Shown in pieces: positions 1 through 14,002 of a stretch of 64,000 bases of DNA. Position 1 is the first letter of the stretch; each line of letters begins with the position of its first letter. Origin of the DNA: Begonia masoniana (lineage: Eukaryota > Streptophyta > Magnoliopsida > Cucurbitales > Begoniaceae); assembly GCA_022432975.1 (NCBI GenBank), contig CM039508.1, forward strand, positions 14,879,549 to 14,943,548. Reading direction: 5' to 3'. The notes under the pieces were generated by a model, which saw only the letters and a program-made list of their open reading frames with translations, made no database searches and had not been told where the DNA came from. The translations under genes and the position numbers were made by a program.

Positions 1-1409
<1,409 letters not shown>

Positions 1410-2638
1410 CATTTGGTTCCAACCTCAATTGTTTAAAAGATATTTCATCTACAAAAAGAGCATACGCATTAGTTAACGTCTCGGCCAAGGACTTGGCCCA
1501 AGGTGTCCTGTCAGAGTGTGAGATATAGTGTTAACGAAATCCCTTAGAAATCATTTGGCAAAAATATGAAATAAGTTCTTCCCAACCCTCACGGTCTAAA
1601 AATGCTTCAAGACTATTAGCTGATCATTTCACTACTATTGCAAATTCTTATAAATAAAAAAACTTTTTTTTTTGAAATTTTGCCACACCACAAGCTTTTT
1701 AGTTCTATTTGGATGGTCAAAGTTTAACAAAAAAAAAATCATAATTAAAGATTATAACATTTTCACAAATTAATTCACTTTTGTTAATAACGTTTTGGCA
1801 GTTAGTAGGGAGATGAAGATAAGGATATTTGACTTTTAGGGGGATCATCCCTAGATTGGCTTATCAAATAAAATCAGTGGGGCTTTATTTACATGGAAAA
1901 AAATAATAATAGAGACAAATGGAAGTGAGAATAGACTTTCTTTTTCTTCATTATTTGTAATCTCTCGAATAAAATATCTGAGCTTAGTAGAAGATCAACT
2001 CTTTCACAATAATGAAATAAAATAAGTTTTAGTCTTGCTTCCAATGAAAAATTTGCCATTTGTCGCTATAAAGAAAATATTATATTCATCCTAAGTTGGA
2101 GAAAAATATAATGCCCGTGGGTTGCGTCTAGATTCTTAATTCTAAATAAAAATTATTATATTCATGTTGACAGTATTTTATGAGTAATATGTGATATTAT
2201 TCTTATATAAATAATTATAATTTTAAAAAATAAAAGCAATATTATGTCACAGGTTTGTGAATGTGACTTGATAATTGATATATTATATAATTACTAAATG
2301 AGGATCCAACAACATAGATCAAGAGTATTCTTTGATGGGTAAATAATTAAATTTCAAAACTAGATGATAATAGCACAACAAAATTCACGCTTCTTTATTT
2401 ATTTCGTCGTCGTGTGTACCTAATCGAGGCCAAACCGTTCTTAGTGTCTCGCATGTTTATTTTTGGGTTAATCCATGACATCTCCAACTTTATTAGGGGC
2501 TCTTAACTAATCTCTTTAAAATTGGGAGGGTGCGACAAACTCCTCCGAACAATTATAATTTTTAGAAATTCAACTTGTGCGACTCTCAGTGGAATAGAGA
2601 TGGTTAACTTCTCAACCAACATTTTATTAAAGATGTCA
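1410..2638. other. Gene-free AT-rich spacer
   Basis: No reading frame, RNA gene or clear repeat boundary was recognised. The stretch is AT-rich with short homopolymers. Confidence 0.6.
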
Positions 2639-2647
2639 TTGAATCTA

Positions 2648-3293
2648 GGGTAAAGTGCAATTTGGCCCCTAAAACTAGGTGAAATGGACAATTTACACCG
2701 TAAACTTGGATAAAGTGCAATTTGGCCCCTACAACTAAGTGAAATTGGCAATTTACACCATAAACTTGAATAATAGGCAAGAACAACTTTATGTATTGAT
2801 AATGGGCAATATGGCCCCTACCGTCATATTTTCTATCAAAAAATAACATTTTTTCACTTATTCATTTTTTTTTTCCGAAATACCCCTCACTAGACCGAAC
2901 TGGACTATACCGGTTCAGCTAATTCCACTCTTATTTATTTATTTTTTTTTAAATCCTATTTCTAGGAAAAGAGAAGACAGATGAATAGAATTAAAAAAAA
3001 ATAAAAAATCAAAGTGCAATTAGTCGAACCGGTCTGGTTCGGTTCGGTCTAGTGAGGGGCATTTCGGAAAAAAAATGAACAAGTGAAAAAATATTACTTT
3101 TTGATGGAAAATATGACGGTATGGGCCATATTGCCCAGTATCAATACATTAAAGTTGTTTTTGCCTATTATTCAAGTTTACGGTGTAAATTGCTCATTTC
3201 ACCTAGTTGTAGAGACCAAATTACACTTTACCCAAGTTTACAATGTAAATTGCCCATTTTACCTAGTTGTAGGAGACAAATTGCACTTTACCC
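2648..3293. mobile_element. Mutator-type foldback MITE with 9-bp target duplication
   Basis: The element starts GGGTAAAGTGCAATTTGG and ends with the inverse. It is flanked by a perfect 9-bp direct repeat TTGAATCTA at 2639-2647 and 3294-3302, the size typical of Mutator-like elements. The two arms are inverted copies over nearly their whole length, leaving a short centre near 2940-3000. Each arm begins with two tandem copies of a roughly 60-bp unit (about 2648-2710 and 2712-2770 on the left). The same ends occur on the large element at 11126-45454, so this is a non-autonomous relative. Short frames inside are shadows of the inverted repeats. Confidence 0.9.
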
Positions 3294-3302
3294 TTGAATC
3301 TA

Positions 3303-4706
3303 TTATTTGGATTATCTTTATTTTGTTTAATTATTATAAATTAATTGTGTTTTGCTTATATTTAAAGTTTGATAATTCTATTATCGTGGGATCAACTTAG
3401 ATTTCGTATTAGATTATTTAATAGACTCTGACCTATAGATCCTAGCTCCTTTCTTTTATTATATATTTTATGTACATAGTATAATTTAACTTATCGAGTT
3501 ACATTTTGATGATCTTAATAGTATGTTTTATTTGTCAAATACAATAAATTGTTTCATTTGTCAACACAATAAATTTCGAATGCACCTATCTCGCTAAAAA
3601 TAAATTCAACACGCCCTAGAAAACTTAATTAGATGTCATACTCGAATAAATAATTCAGTCCCGAACGTTGAAGTTAACTATATGCTAGAGTTTATATTAA
3701 AATTTCCCATTTTTACAAGGTTTTCTCCTTTGGATTTTTTTAGTATAAACATAAACAATAACAGGTGTACCTTTAAAGACAGGGATGTGTCAAATGTGCC
3801 ACGCTATCGTTAAATCACTTTATACTATAAAAATTTAAGATAAAGTTCAAAATAACCCTTGCATTATGAAGGTCCCCATAAGTCGTTGATTTTTAAATTA
3901 TTTTCGTTAATAAGATGATCTCTGAGAGAATATCAGTTAACAAATTCACTCGCGTCAAAATTTCTGTTAAATTGGTAACGGCGCACGACACCAATCCAAA
4001 ATAAACCCGTTTTCTTGAACTGATTTGATGTCGAGCAAACGAAAAACCTTTTCTGCAGATTTCTTGTTTTTTCGTTGTGGCAATTTTAAACAGAAGAGAA
4101 GCACCTCGATTCTCTATGCTGGAAAAATGAGATGTCAGAGAATCCTCTCTCCGCTGAAGAGAGTTCTCATCACCATTTTAATCGCTTCCGACCAGTTTTT
4201 TTTTTTTTTTTTTATTCTAAAATCAAGACGTCCCTCGCCATTTTGTTGATTTGCATTGGCCATCGATTTCAGATCCGCCATGGCTATACAAGAAACCTCT
4301 TCTACTTCTGGAATGGATTTACCCACTACTCTGATTTCGCCCTTCGTTCGCACTCTTCAGCAGTCGAGGAACCGCCATATCTTCTGGTTTCTGAGTTCAT
4401 TTCCCCCATTGTTCAGAGCAGTAGCTCTTCAACTCTATTATTCTTCGTCCTGCCATTTTTTGTTTCAGCCAAAAGATGCAGCTTAATCACATCGTCTCGA
4501 AGGTGTATGGGCCAGTTTGGTTCAGCCCGACAAAATACTAGAAAATTATGAAAACAGAAAATGGTCTAGGCTAGTCCAGACCTTGGGACAGACGTGACTT
4601 CGTTTAGTTATTATTTGATTTTGATCATATATATGTGTGTGTGTGTGTATATATACATGGACTCGTTAAAATTGGAATAGGAAAACCTGGGCAGCAGCAC
4701 TAGTGT
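3303..4706. other. Intergenic region upstream of RPA2
   Basis: No convincing gene was found. The several short overlapping frames at 4025-4551 on both strands have no recognisable domain. A (TG)n/(TA)n microsatellite lies at about 4628-4656 and a T run at about 4198-4213. The 3' part probably holds the RPA2 promoter. Confidence 0.6.
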
Positions 4707-4715
4707 GGCGGGAAA
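4707..4715 (-). promoter_or_regulatory. E2F-binding consensus upstream of RPA2
   Basis: GGCGGGAAA, the inverse of the canonical TTTCCCGCC E2F site, lies 59 bp upstream of the RPA2 start codon. E2F/DP control of replication-fork genes, including RPA subunits, is well established in plants. The match is exact and well placed; binding is inferred. Confidence 0.8.
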
Positions 4716-4728
4716 ACATTAACAAACC

Positions 4729-4736
4729 TAGGGTTT
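4729..4736 (+). promoter_or_regulatory. telo-box upstream of RPA2
   Basis: TAGGGTTT, the inverse of the AAACCCTA telo-box, lies about 14 bp downstream of the E2F site and 38 bp upstream of the start codon. Telo-boxes near other elements are common in promoters and leaders of plant genes active in cycling cells, such as PCNA. The pairing supports S-phase regulation of RPA2. Confidence 0.65.
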
Positions 4737-4773
4737 GGTTTCTTCCTCCATTAGAGATCAGACGCTGAGAACC

Positions 4774-7700
4774 ATGTACAATAGTCAATTCGATGGCAAT
4801 GCTGCTTTTTCAGGGGGTGGCTTTATGCCCTCACAAGCCACTCAAGCTCCCGAAACCTCCTACTCTGCCACCAAAGTACGCTTCCTCCCCTTCTCTTTGT
4901 TTAATCTCATTTTTCATTTGTAGGTGCTTTTGATTTTCTTTTCTGAGTGATTGGAAAATCCTTTGACGCTTACCAGTTTCACTAATTTTGTCTGCTAATA
5001 CTGTGATCCATTTTTTTCATGTACTATATTGCTCGGATGTTCTTTAGCTCGGTGATTGCAGTTTTTACGTCATTGATTTTACCACGTTACTTGTTCCTGA
5101 CTGGAAAATTGAGACACGTTAACTCTGCTATTTTTGTTTTGATTACATTTTCAAAGTTATTCAAACGATGATGTTTAATATTCGAGTGTTGGTGGGTTTT
5201 TGTTTCTCTTTCAGCACTTTTTCTTGATTAGGAGATGATCTTATTTGAAACCCTCTGCAGAATCGCGAAGTCCAGGCCTTACTTCCACTAACTGTAAAGC
5301 AGATAAATGATGCATTTCTTTCAAGTGATGATAAATCAAATTTCGTTATAGATGGAGTTGATGTAAACAATGTGAGTTTGCTGCAAAATGCAATTTAGCT
5401 TTGCCTTTTGTTTTTATCATTATTTTTTGGTTAAATGTGGGAGTATGAGTTTTGTGATCTTCTTCAGGTTAAACTTGTGGGGATGGTAGGCAATAGAGCT
5501 GGAAGAATCACTGATTTGACTTTTATACTTGATGATGGAACAGGACGAATCGACTGTAACAAATGGTAAAAATATTTTCAAAATTGTTGCCCAAACTACA
5601 TATTGTGAGAATTTATCTTACAAGTTTGACTGTCTTGGCTTCACTGATCTTGCATTTTACATTTATAGGGTTAATGAAGCTGTTGATACTAATGAAGTGG
5701 AGGGAATCAGGCATGTCTTTTGATCCTGCCTTACTATACTTGACCTAAACATAGTTTGCAAGAAAGTTGAGTTGATATGTCCCAGTTTCAATTCCCATTT
5801 CGTCAAAAAAGAAGAAAAGTTGATTCTTTCATATTTGGTTCGAAAAATATTATGGTTATATTAAACTTAGAAGCTCCACTAATTGGTCTAGGGGAGAGAG
5901 TTTAGATTCACAGGGCCTTATAGTTTTCCATTAACTTGAACATGCATCAAATTCATTTCCAAAAATAACATTCACGTTGCAAATGATCATCAGCTTTGAT
6001 GGACTTCCTCATTATCCACTTGGAACCCATCAAATTAAGAAGCCAAACAGATTTTGTGTTGAAGTGTTTTGAAAAACTACCATTCATCAGTAGACATGAT
6101 CCATAATAGATTTTAGGCGATTGAAAGTCCAATTTTTTATTTGCTGAATTCTATCTTGTGAAGTTAGCTTCCAAGGAGAGATTATCCCGCAATGTGATCT
6201 TCGGTATACTTTTCCATCTAATCAAAGTTATGAGGATTTAATTTTTTCTGGGAAGATATGTCTTCCATATAACAAGATGCATATAATTGTTATCTTTTAG
6301 TTTACAATTGTCTTTTGCATCAGGGATGGAATGTATGTCCGTATTCATGGACACTTGAAAAGTTTTCAAGGTAAAAGGACTTTGAATGTCTTCTCTATCA
6401 GGTATGGTATTATTTATACTCTTTTTTATAGTGCATAATGACTAATTGTTGCTAAACTTCTATAGTTTTTCATTTTAAGATTAAAAAAACCCAAAAGGTC
6501 TCTAGTGACCATTTGAGTTTGGGTTTTTATGAATAGAATTTACTTTAAATGACATCTTAAATGTATTTAAGTGTATGACTTCTACTCTCTTTCAGCACAG
6601 GGGAAAATCCATTTTAGAATCCTGATTTTTGGGCGTTACAGATTGCTTTCCATTGGTGTTGTTACTGTTGTACAATATTGGGGTTTCAATTAATTTTTAG
6701 GTGTTAATTACCTTTATGAATTGATTTGTTTTTCGTATTCTTTGTCACCAATCTTATACGAGCTAATTAATTTAAGTCTTGACATTTATTCCTAGAATCG
6801 TTTAACAATATTGACCAAGTGTAATGAGTACATGAGTGATCATTCACCATCTGTTCAGTGAAAGCTATTCCTTTGTCTACTTATGTTGAAGTATTAGAGA
6901 CACGATCTTGTCTTACTATGTTAAAGCATTTTTATACATGAGCTCATTTATTGATTGTATATGAAATGTGTTCCAGCAAGAGTTTGAGCTTTTCCTTGAT
7001 TCTTGGCTGATAAAAGCTCGATCATTCATGACAGCAAATTCATCATTCGCTGTCGAGAAGTGAATGAGGGGTGTAGATTATAGAAATAAAATAGTAACAT
7101 GACAAATTAATTACTGTAGCGGGGAGGTTACTTTGCTATATTTAGGCATGTAGTGGGAAAATGGGGAATTGAATATGGTTTATCGCAAAATACTCTCTAG
7201 ACTAGTCTATTTTCCAAGTGAGTAACTGGTGGTGTTTTTCGAACCAGTGGTTTGTCAAACCTTTGGTGTTTTATTTTTCTGTTTCTGTGTTGTTTTAGTC
7301 GTGTTATTTTAATTCAGTGTTTAATGTTCATCAATGGTATCATAGCCGACTCGATCCAATCCTCAGAAAGGATGAAGAATTACTTGCAAGAAATGAGGGC
7401 AAAGATAACGTAGGAACGACTTGCAGCGAAGAACAACCGTTGTCGATCTTGCCGAAATTACCTGCTAGACCTCTGTTCTTTCAGAGCAATTGGGAAACAA
7501 TTAAAACCAATGACAGAGGATAGGGGATAACTCAATCTAATCGGAGTTTTCCGGGTGGGGAAGAGAACTATGTGAAGAAGAAGTCTATCATTCGAAGTTT
7601 TGGATGACAAAGAGCAAATGACAGATTGGCTGAACCATGACAAGCCAATCTATCGAGACAAAGAGGAAGATAACCACGGGGCAAAGGAAAAAAAAATGGA

Positions 7701-10578
7701 ATTCGTCAAGGGGGATCTTCACCGGGTCGAGATGTTAACCAAACCAACTTGTTCGTTGTCGCTAACAGAGGATTGCCCCGGCCAACAGAGATTTATTGGA
7801 GGTCGGACGGGGTTTCGGGTGGCCAGAGGAAAGGGGGTTTTGTAGTCCGTCCGAGCAAAACCATTGATCAATGATGGTTCAGGCAAGGGAAAGCCAACAA
7901 TTCTGTGACAGCTTTAGGCGGCTAGATGGCTTTCGGGGGTGGCCAAGGGGAGGCCAACAAGCAACTGATGGGCTGCAAAGTTGATGCAGGATGAGAGTTA
8001 TTTTCTACTGGATTGGGATAAAGAAATGGTGAAAGAGAAAGAAATGGGTTGGATTGAAAATTCAATGGACAGGATTTTAGATAAAAAACCAAGTTATATG
8101 GTGAAAATGATTAAAGAGACAAATATATGGGTTTGAATGTACACTTTATGTCATTTGCTTTATTTTCTTTGAGACCTAGGGAAATCAAGACGTCATTGTG
8201 GAAATCAGATTACCGATCATGACCTTGATGACAAAGTCCATTTTGAAGCGGGGAGTATTGTTGAGAAGTGATGCAAATTGACCTCCGTTGTGTCAAGAAT
8301 TGAACGAGGGAGGTAGATTAAGGACATAAAAGGGTGAAGTAACAAAATTAATTATTGTAGTGAGGAGGTTACTTTGCTATATATTAGGCACATAGTGAAT
8401 ATGGTCTACAGTAAAATACTCTCTAGTGTAGTCTATTTTTCGAATGAGTAAGTTGTGGTTTTTTCAAGGCCGGTGTTTCACTGGATGTGTGGTATTTTAT
8501 TTTCTGTTTGTGTTGTCTTAAACGTATTATCTAAATAGAGTATTTTAATGCTCATCATTTACTCTGCGCATGATCGTAGCCATCGTTTGCAATTCGGAAT
8601 GGGATTAGCTCTGATACCATTGATGAACATAAAATTTTATTACAGAAAATTAATCGAGAATTAAAACAACGAAAAACCCTAAATTTAACCACAAGTCTAA
8701 GCAATCATGCTTGACTTGGAGAATCCTAAGCAACTAGGATAATAATTCATTCATCCATAAGCATAATATCCAATCTCTCTTCCTTAATATTATTTGTTTA
8801 TTGGTTCAATCGGCAATATACAACTTAAATGACAAATGGTGAACAAATTCACTGAATGATTCACTACTAAGATGCACATCTCGACAATTTGCTTACTTCT
8901 CAGTATACTTGATCCTGGAGTTAGGTACTAGGTATCCTTTATACTGGTCAGTCAGCTGGATTTTCCTCTCTTGCCTTTTAGTTGGATCTCAAGTATGCTA
9001 ATTTCCTGATATAGCAAATATGATTGAATAACGGACATGGGTGTGTTATAAAATGACACTTGAAATATGTAGTCTTCTTGCTTGTCCATCCATTTATTAT
9101 TATGATCATTTTATTCTTTTAACCATGGATTCTTGTGTATCTTGATTGCAATGACTAGTTTCTATGTGTATTAATTAATTATCAAAGATATCACAAAAAA
9201 TTGTTGTGGTTGTCAGGCCAGTCACTGATTTTAATGAGATTGCCAATCACTTCATCGAGTGTATGTACGTCCATCTCTACAATACCAGGGTATGCAAATC
9301 TATCAAATTAGAAAAAAGTTTTCTATGGTGTTTAGATAATGGTACATAATTTTTATTTCTCTACTAGCAAAAGCAAAAGAGTGGTATGCCTAATCAGCCA
9401 CAGATGACAAGTTCAGCTTCTAATCCACCTATTATGGGGCACCATGCTGCTATGTCAAATCAAGTAAGAGACGTAAATAATGTCAATAGTATTTTCCGGA
9501 GTAACTGATTGATCTTTTTGCTTTTCTCTCTATGCTTTTTTCTCCAGTTCTTGGGCCAATATAATGTTGGACAGAAAAGTATTGAACCAATGATCTTAGA
9601 GTTTTTGCAGCTCCCTTCATGCGAGTGAGTATTTTAGTAGAGTGATTTTTCTTACTTTTTTTTTATTCTTGTGTTACTGCTCTTCACTTTAATGATAAAC
9701 ATCAAATTTCGCATTTTTTATATTTATTGATATGTGTTGGCAACCAGTTCACATCTGAGTTGTCCTGTGTCATACAGCAACAAAAAAGATTTGTCGTTCT
9801 GTTGTGTTTAATGAATTATGAGATGGTGGTCAACTTGGTTCTCTTGAGGTACCTTTAGTGAGTGTCCGTCAAAATTAATGACTTCTCTAGTAAAAAAATC
9901 CTCATTACTCGATAATAATTGTATATTTAGATGTATGCGAAATTTGTGGATGATGATGTGTAAAGGTTTAGTTATAAATTTTGTTTCATCGGCAAGCTTG
10001 ACATGATTCAAATAATAAGGTTGAGTTTGTGGGACTTTGCGATCGTGGTTATTATTCTTGTTTAAGATGGAGAGTTTATGCCTAGCAAAATCTATGGAGG
10101 GCATTGACCGAACAAATAATTTGCGGTGGATATAACTACATGGCGATCTGTTCTTTCAATATGTATTTGCAAGAAGAACATCGAACATTGAACGCTATTG
10201 TAATGACAGCTTGGTTTTTTCTTTAAGATTGTAACTGCATATACTTATGTTTTGTTCCATACCCGTATCCTTAACATGCATTATTGAATAATTTTGGTGA
10301 TTCTAGTGTTTGACATAATCTTTTTATATATTTTTTTTAGCACGGACCGGGGTGCCCACCGAGATGTTATTGCTCGACAGCTTAATGTTCCAGTGGATAA
10401 GCTCATGTCTCTCTCTCAATCTCTCTTCCTCCCCAGTATGTGCGTTTTATTGGTAACACAATTTCTTGACCTTAAATTTGCTGGTCTTGGCAGGTTAGCT
10501 ATGAAAAACCTAGAAGAGGAGGGCCTTGTTTACTCAACAACTGATGATTTTCACTTCAAATCAACTGCCAATGGCTGA
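4774..10578 (+). CDS. RPA2: Replication protein A 32-kDa subunit (RPA2), ten exons
   Basis: The gene encodes the middle subunit of the single-stranded DNA-binding RPA heterotrimer, which acts in the nucleus in replication, repair and checkpoint signalling. Exons by splice-site reading: 4774-4875, 5261-5371, 5468-5565, 5669-5710, 6324-6401, 9217-9289, 9368-9463, 9548-9624, 10341-10406, 10494-10578. They join without a frame break to 275 aa, close to the 279 aa of an Arabidopsis RPA2. Order: a Ser/Gly/Gln-rich N-terminus (about 1-34, including GGGFMPSQ, the phosphorylation-type tail); an OB fold with FILDDGTGRIDC and VRIHGHLKSFQG (about 45-170); a linker with QPQMTSSASN; and a C-terminal winged helix (about 201-275) ending DDFHFKSTANG. 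The fourth intron (5711-6323) appears to be GC-AG (CAG then GCATGT). Intron 5 (6402-9216) is enlarged by an LTR element. The gene looks functional. Confidence 0.93.
7051..8557 (+). mobile_element. Small non-autonomous LTR element in RPA2 intron 5
   Basis: Two similar direct repeats, 7051-7333 (about 283 bp, starting TGTCGAGAAG, ending TTCATCA) and 8259-8557 (about 299 bp, starting TGTTGAGAAG, ending CTCATCA), flank about 925 bp. A tRNA-Met-type primer site TGGTATCATAGCC follows the left repeat at 7335. A purine-rich stretch with GAAGCGGGGAGTAT precedes the right one. The interior has only short frames with no reverse transcriptase or integrase; the last part resembles the 3' end of a degraded pol-type frame. 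Flanking pentamers TTCGC and TTTAC differ by two transitions and may be a decayed target duplication. It lies in sense orientation to RPA2 and is presumably spliced out. Confidence 0.75.
8608..8634 (-). mobile_element. LTR end plus primer-site remnant in reverse orientation
   Basis: Reading the minus strand, an LTR-like end ATGTTCATCA is followed by TGGTATCAGAGC, a complete initiator tRNA-Met primer site. The LTR end matches that of the neighbouring 7051-8557 element, so this is probably a related element in the other orientation. Its far end was not located in 8635-9216. Confidence 0.5.
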
Positions 10579-11125
10579 AACCTGTCGCCAACCAGCAAAA
10601 CTCATGTGCAGCTCATATGATTATGCACTCTAGTTTGTCCTGCACAAAAGTCGCTGAAGGCCTTGACATTTCTCAAGGATGAATTTGAATTTTGGGAATT
10701 ATTTGGGTGATTATTAGAGTTTGGGTTGTCTATAAATGATCTCTAATTCTTAAAATTTCACCGCGTACCTTTTTATCTGTGGCTCAGAAGTTTGAATATA
10801 CAATTTAATCCATAATCTCTGTAGAAAGTCTATCTGAAGTCTAGGAATGACACAGAAAACTCAACTTGAAAAATCCCGGCCGACCTTTGGTAGTAAGGTA
10901 AGCCTTCTTCTCAGCTTTACCTCCTCTCTTATTGAGCCTGTCCGGCTCAATGTCCAAGAGGAGAAAGGATGAAAAGCCTGGTCCGGCTGACGCCTCCCAA
11001 GGCTTGAGTTTGGACCTGCTGGTGTGACCGGACATCGAACGGAATTGCTATGGTGGCCATTGGGATTGGCATGAAAAAGATTCAGGCAGTGTATAAGATT
11101 AAGGTGAAATATAGTATTATCTTAA
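10579..11125. other. RPA2 3' region and spacer
   Basis: This probably holds the RPA2 3' UTR and then spacer. A 64-codon minus-strand frame at 10841-11035 has no recognisable features and is not called. No RNA gene is seen. Confidence 0.5.
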
Positions 11126-11332
11126 GAGTAAAGTGCAATTTAGTTTTTACAACTAGGTGAAATGGGTAATTTACATCGTAAATTTGGATAATTGGCAAAA
11201 ATAACCTCAATGTACGGATAATGGGCAATTTTCTTTCTACCGTTTAATTTTTTGTTGAAATGTCATGTTTTTTTCATGTGTCTATTTTTTCTTTCCGAAA
11301 TGCCCCTGTCTGTAGGTGAAAAAAAAAACGTT

Positions 11333-11388
11333 CAGACTTGCCTATTATCCACTTCAGACTTGCCTATTATCCACTTCAGACTTGCAAG
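11333..11388. repeat. Short tandem repeat, about 24-bp unit
   Basis: The motif CAGACTTGCCTATTATCCACTT occurs twice in tandem, followed by a partial third copy CAGACTTGC. It lies just inside the left terminal repeat of element D. Confidence 0.8.
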
Positions 11389-12529
11389 CTACGTTCTCTA
11401 ACTCCCGAATTGTGAGTTGCGTTCCCCGGTTCCCTCGTCTGTGCTCCATTCTCTTGCTGCTAAGCTCCCATTCTCCGTGCTCCCTGCTCTGATTCGTGCA
11501 AGCTTTCTGTTGGCTCTGTCCTCTGCTCGTTGGCTTTGTCCTCTGCTCATCGGCTCGCCTGGTCGCCGAAATTAGGGCTAATTTTTGTTGATTCCAAGCT
11601 TTGCGTCAGTTGCCTTTGTTGTTCTTGGCTGATAGTCACTTTCCATCAGTTATCTCTAAGTTTCATCAATCACACATTTCTCGATTATACTCGCATTTTT
11701 ACATTTATGCTTTAGTGTTTCAATTGAAGATTGATTTTTGAAATGGGTAATAATCTCTGGCCCGCTCTTTTGGTTTTTAATTATGATGAATTCCACTCCT
11801 TTTGCAAATTCAATGATATATGAAACTATAATCCTCTGTTTTGTGTAGTAAAAGTACTAAAATTAACTCCCTGATTTGATCCATTTTAAGGAGATGGAGT
11901 AACAGTTTTTCAAATCAGATTTGTAAAAGTTGTTCTCAATTATTTATCACCATTTTTTTGTTATGGAAACAAAGCATTGCGAAAGTCTCAAGTGTTAAAC
12001 TGCTATTAAGCTGCAGGAACCATTGTTTTCTCTTTCTCTTGTCTGGTTATTAAGCTGTTATTAAGATTGGCACTGTAGGAGCACAATGCTTACCTTCTTG
12101 GTTCTTGGTTATCTACATTGTTTAGGTTTTGCATTTTTTTGTGATTCTATTTGTTAAAAAGATTTAAATGTGTATTAAGTTGTTTAGAATTTAAACACCA
12201 AAACTATCATGCTTAACCAAATTGAATCATGTAACCTTGTAGGGAAGAAGATTGACACATTTTTAATTGAGATTCACTATGGAGGGAAGTTTACCAATAG
12301 AAAAAATGTATAGTACGTGGGTGGAAATAATGCATAAATGGGTGGAAATAATGTAGTTGGATGTGATTATGAAATGAATTTGGATAGATATTTGTACCCT
12401 TTGTAATTCTAGTTGTTGTTCTTGTAGAAAATATGATTGTGGTTTGAACTACTCATATAGCATAATGATCAAGATTTGAAGGATAGTTCCCAAAAGAGTG
12501 TTTTCCTCCACAACATATGCGTTAAATTG

Positions 12530-12924
12530 CTATATTTTTTCTATTTTTTTGCCAAAAAGTCTGAGCTTAAATGGATGATAATACATAGTTCTCAGATTCT
12601 GTAGAGCTTCTCCCAATTTTCCTGGACCATTGAGTGAATGAAATGAAAAGCACTGATAAATTCCAAAATTGATGGGATTTTTTTTGAGTTTGTCTTGGAT
12701 ACAAATTGCATAGTTATTACCATACGAATCTACTAACACAATTGATACAAACTGATCAACAGTAATGCAGTAGTGAGACCACTTAATACTGGGAACCATA
12801 ATCTATCCCTCTGCAGTTTCACATTCTTTGATTTAGCTTCTTCGAGTCTTCCTACAGCTTGTTCGAGTCTTGATTCAGCGTCTGCGACTCTTGCTTCAGC
12901 TTCTTCAAGTCTAGATTGTAACAT
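12530..12924 (-). pseudogene. Coiled-coil plus membrane-anchor gene fragment in element D
   Basis: The minus strand encodes a 63-aa frame (12733-12924) with a charged Leu/Ala coiled coil built on repeats of the type RLEEAEARVADAESRL. It ends in a hydrophobic segment of about 18 residues (FPVLSGLTTALLLISLYQL) that looks like a C-terminal membrane anchor. A second minus-strand frame (12530-12799) overlaps it without recognisable features. Directly upstream of the coiled coil, the reading frame is closed by a stop, and an adjacent frame continues with DEPLGERQKNVLK, so a frameshift is likely. Plant proteins with a GRF-type zinc finger often have this tail, but I cannot confirm a zinc finger upstream. 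Probably captured host sequence. Confidence 0.4.
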
Positions 12925-13964
12925 TTAAGCACATTCTTCTGTCTCTCTCCTAATGGTTCGTCATACTAGAAAAAAAATTGTATCCTCTTACGCTTCCCTG
13001 AAAAAGTATCTACCGTTATTTACAGTAGAAGTTTATGCATCAATTATGACAACAAATAAAATTTTACCTCAAACTTTCGCCTCTGGCAATTTGACTGTTT
13101 AAAGTGCCCGATGTTTGTCTATTTCTACAACTCCTTATCCTTCTCTTCTATACTTTCACAGCTCAAAAAAAAAGTAGAAAATCAAATAATGATAAAAAGA
13201 ATGAACAATAATGACCTCAAACAAATGAGTAAGATATCATTCATAGAATTTTCAGATTGTTGCGCCTTTATAATTATTCTTTAGACATTAAGTTGATGTG
13301 AAGAAAACTGTAAATAACATGTAAATCAAGTAAACACCACAATAGCCTTTAGCTAAGGAACAAATGGACAACATACAAACTTGAAATAGTACTTGTAATC
13401 TGTCAAACACTCTGACAAATTAAACTCAAACATAAAACACACAAAATAGATTTATAATAACCAAATTTTAACTAGACAGTTGAAACAGTGATTATGGAGT
13501 GTTGACAACAAACAAATTCAAAGCAATTCGGATAACCAATTTCCAAAAAAGCATTTTATCAAAAACAGCAAATAGGATTCTCAAGTCAGTAAGTTAAACA
13601 CTAGGAACATATGATGAATTTCTGTCTTAATCGAAACAGATATCATGCATTACTAACAGCAAACAAAATAAAATGCAAGAAGATCCTGTGAGGACATTCA
13701 AATACTAAAAAGATGCATTTCACAAGTCAATAGAAAATTAACCATTCTCGGTCAACCCAAAATTACAAATTCATCTAACTGATTAGAAGTTAATAAATGA
13801 TGATATTTTCAGCAATAGAACATGCTTCGTATAACAAAAAATTATCCTCTGTTGTGCATAAAATATCAAAATGGGAATTGAGCAAGCCACGATTCTGAAG
13901 AAAGAGCCGAGCGCGAACGGGAATCGAGCAAGGAGCTTCAGGTCGGGGTCGTACGTTCTCCTTC

Positions 13965-14002
13965 AGGGTCGGGGTCGGGGTCGGGGTTGGGGTCGGGGGC
14001 AG
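13965..14002 (+). repeat. G-rich hexamer repeat (GGGGTC)n, potential G-quadruplex
   Basis: At least five runs of three or more G are spaced by T/C within 40 bases. On the minus strand this encodes a Pro-Thr repeat, but the surrounding frame is not recognisable. It lies just left of the element A insertion point, with related G-rich sequence at 45093-45160. Confidence 0.7.

Noticed and set aside
4025..4551. Small protein genes upstream of RPA2
   Set aside because: Overlapping frames on both strands, low complexity with a T run, and no recognisable motif.
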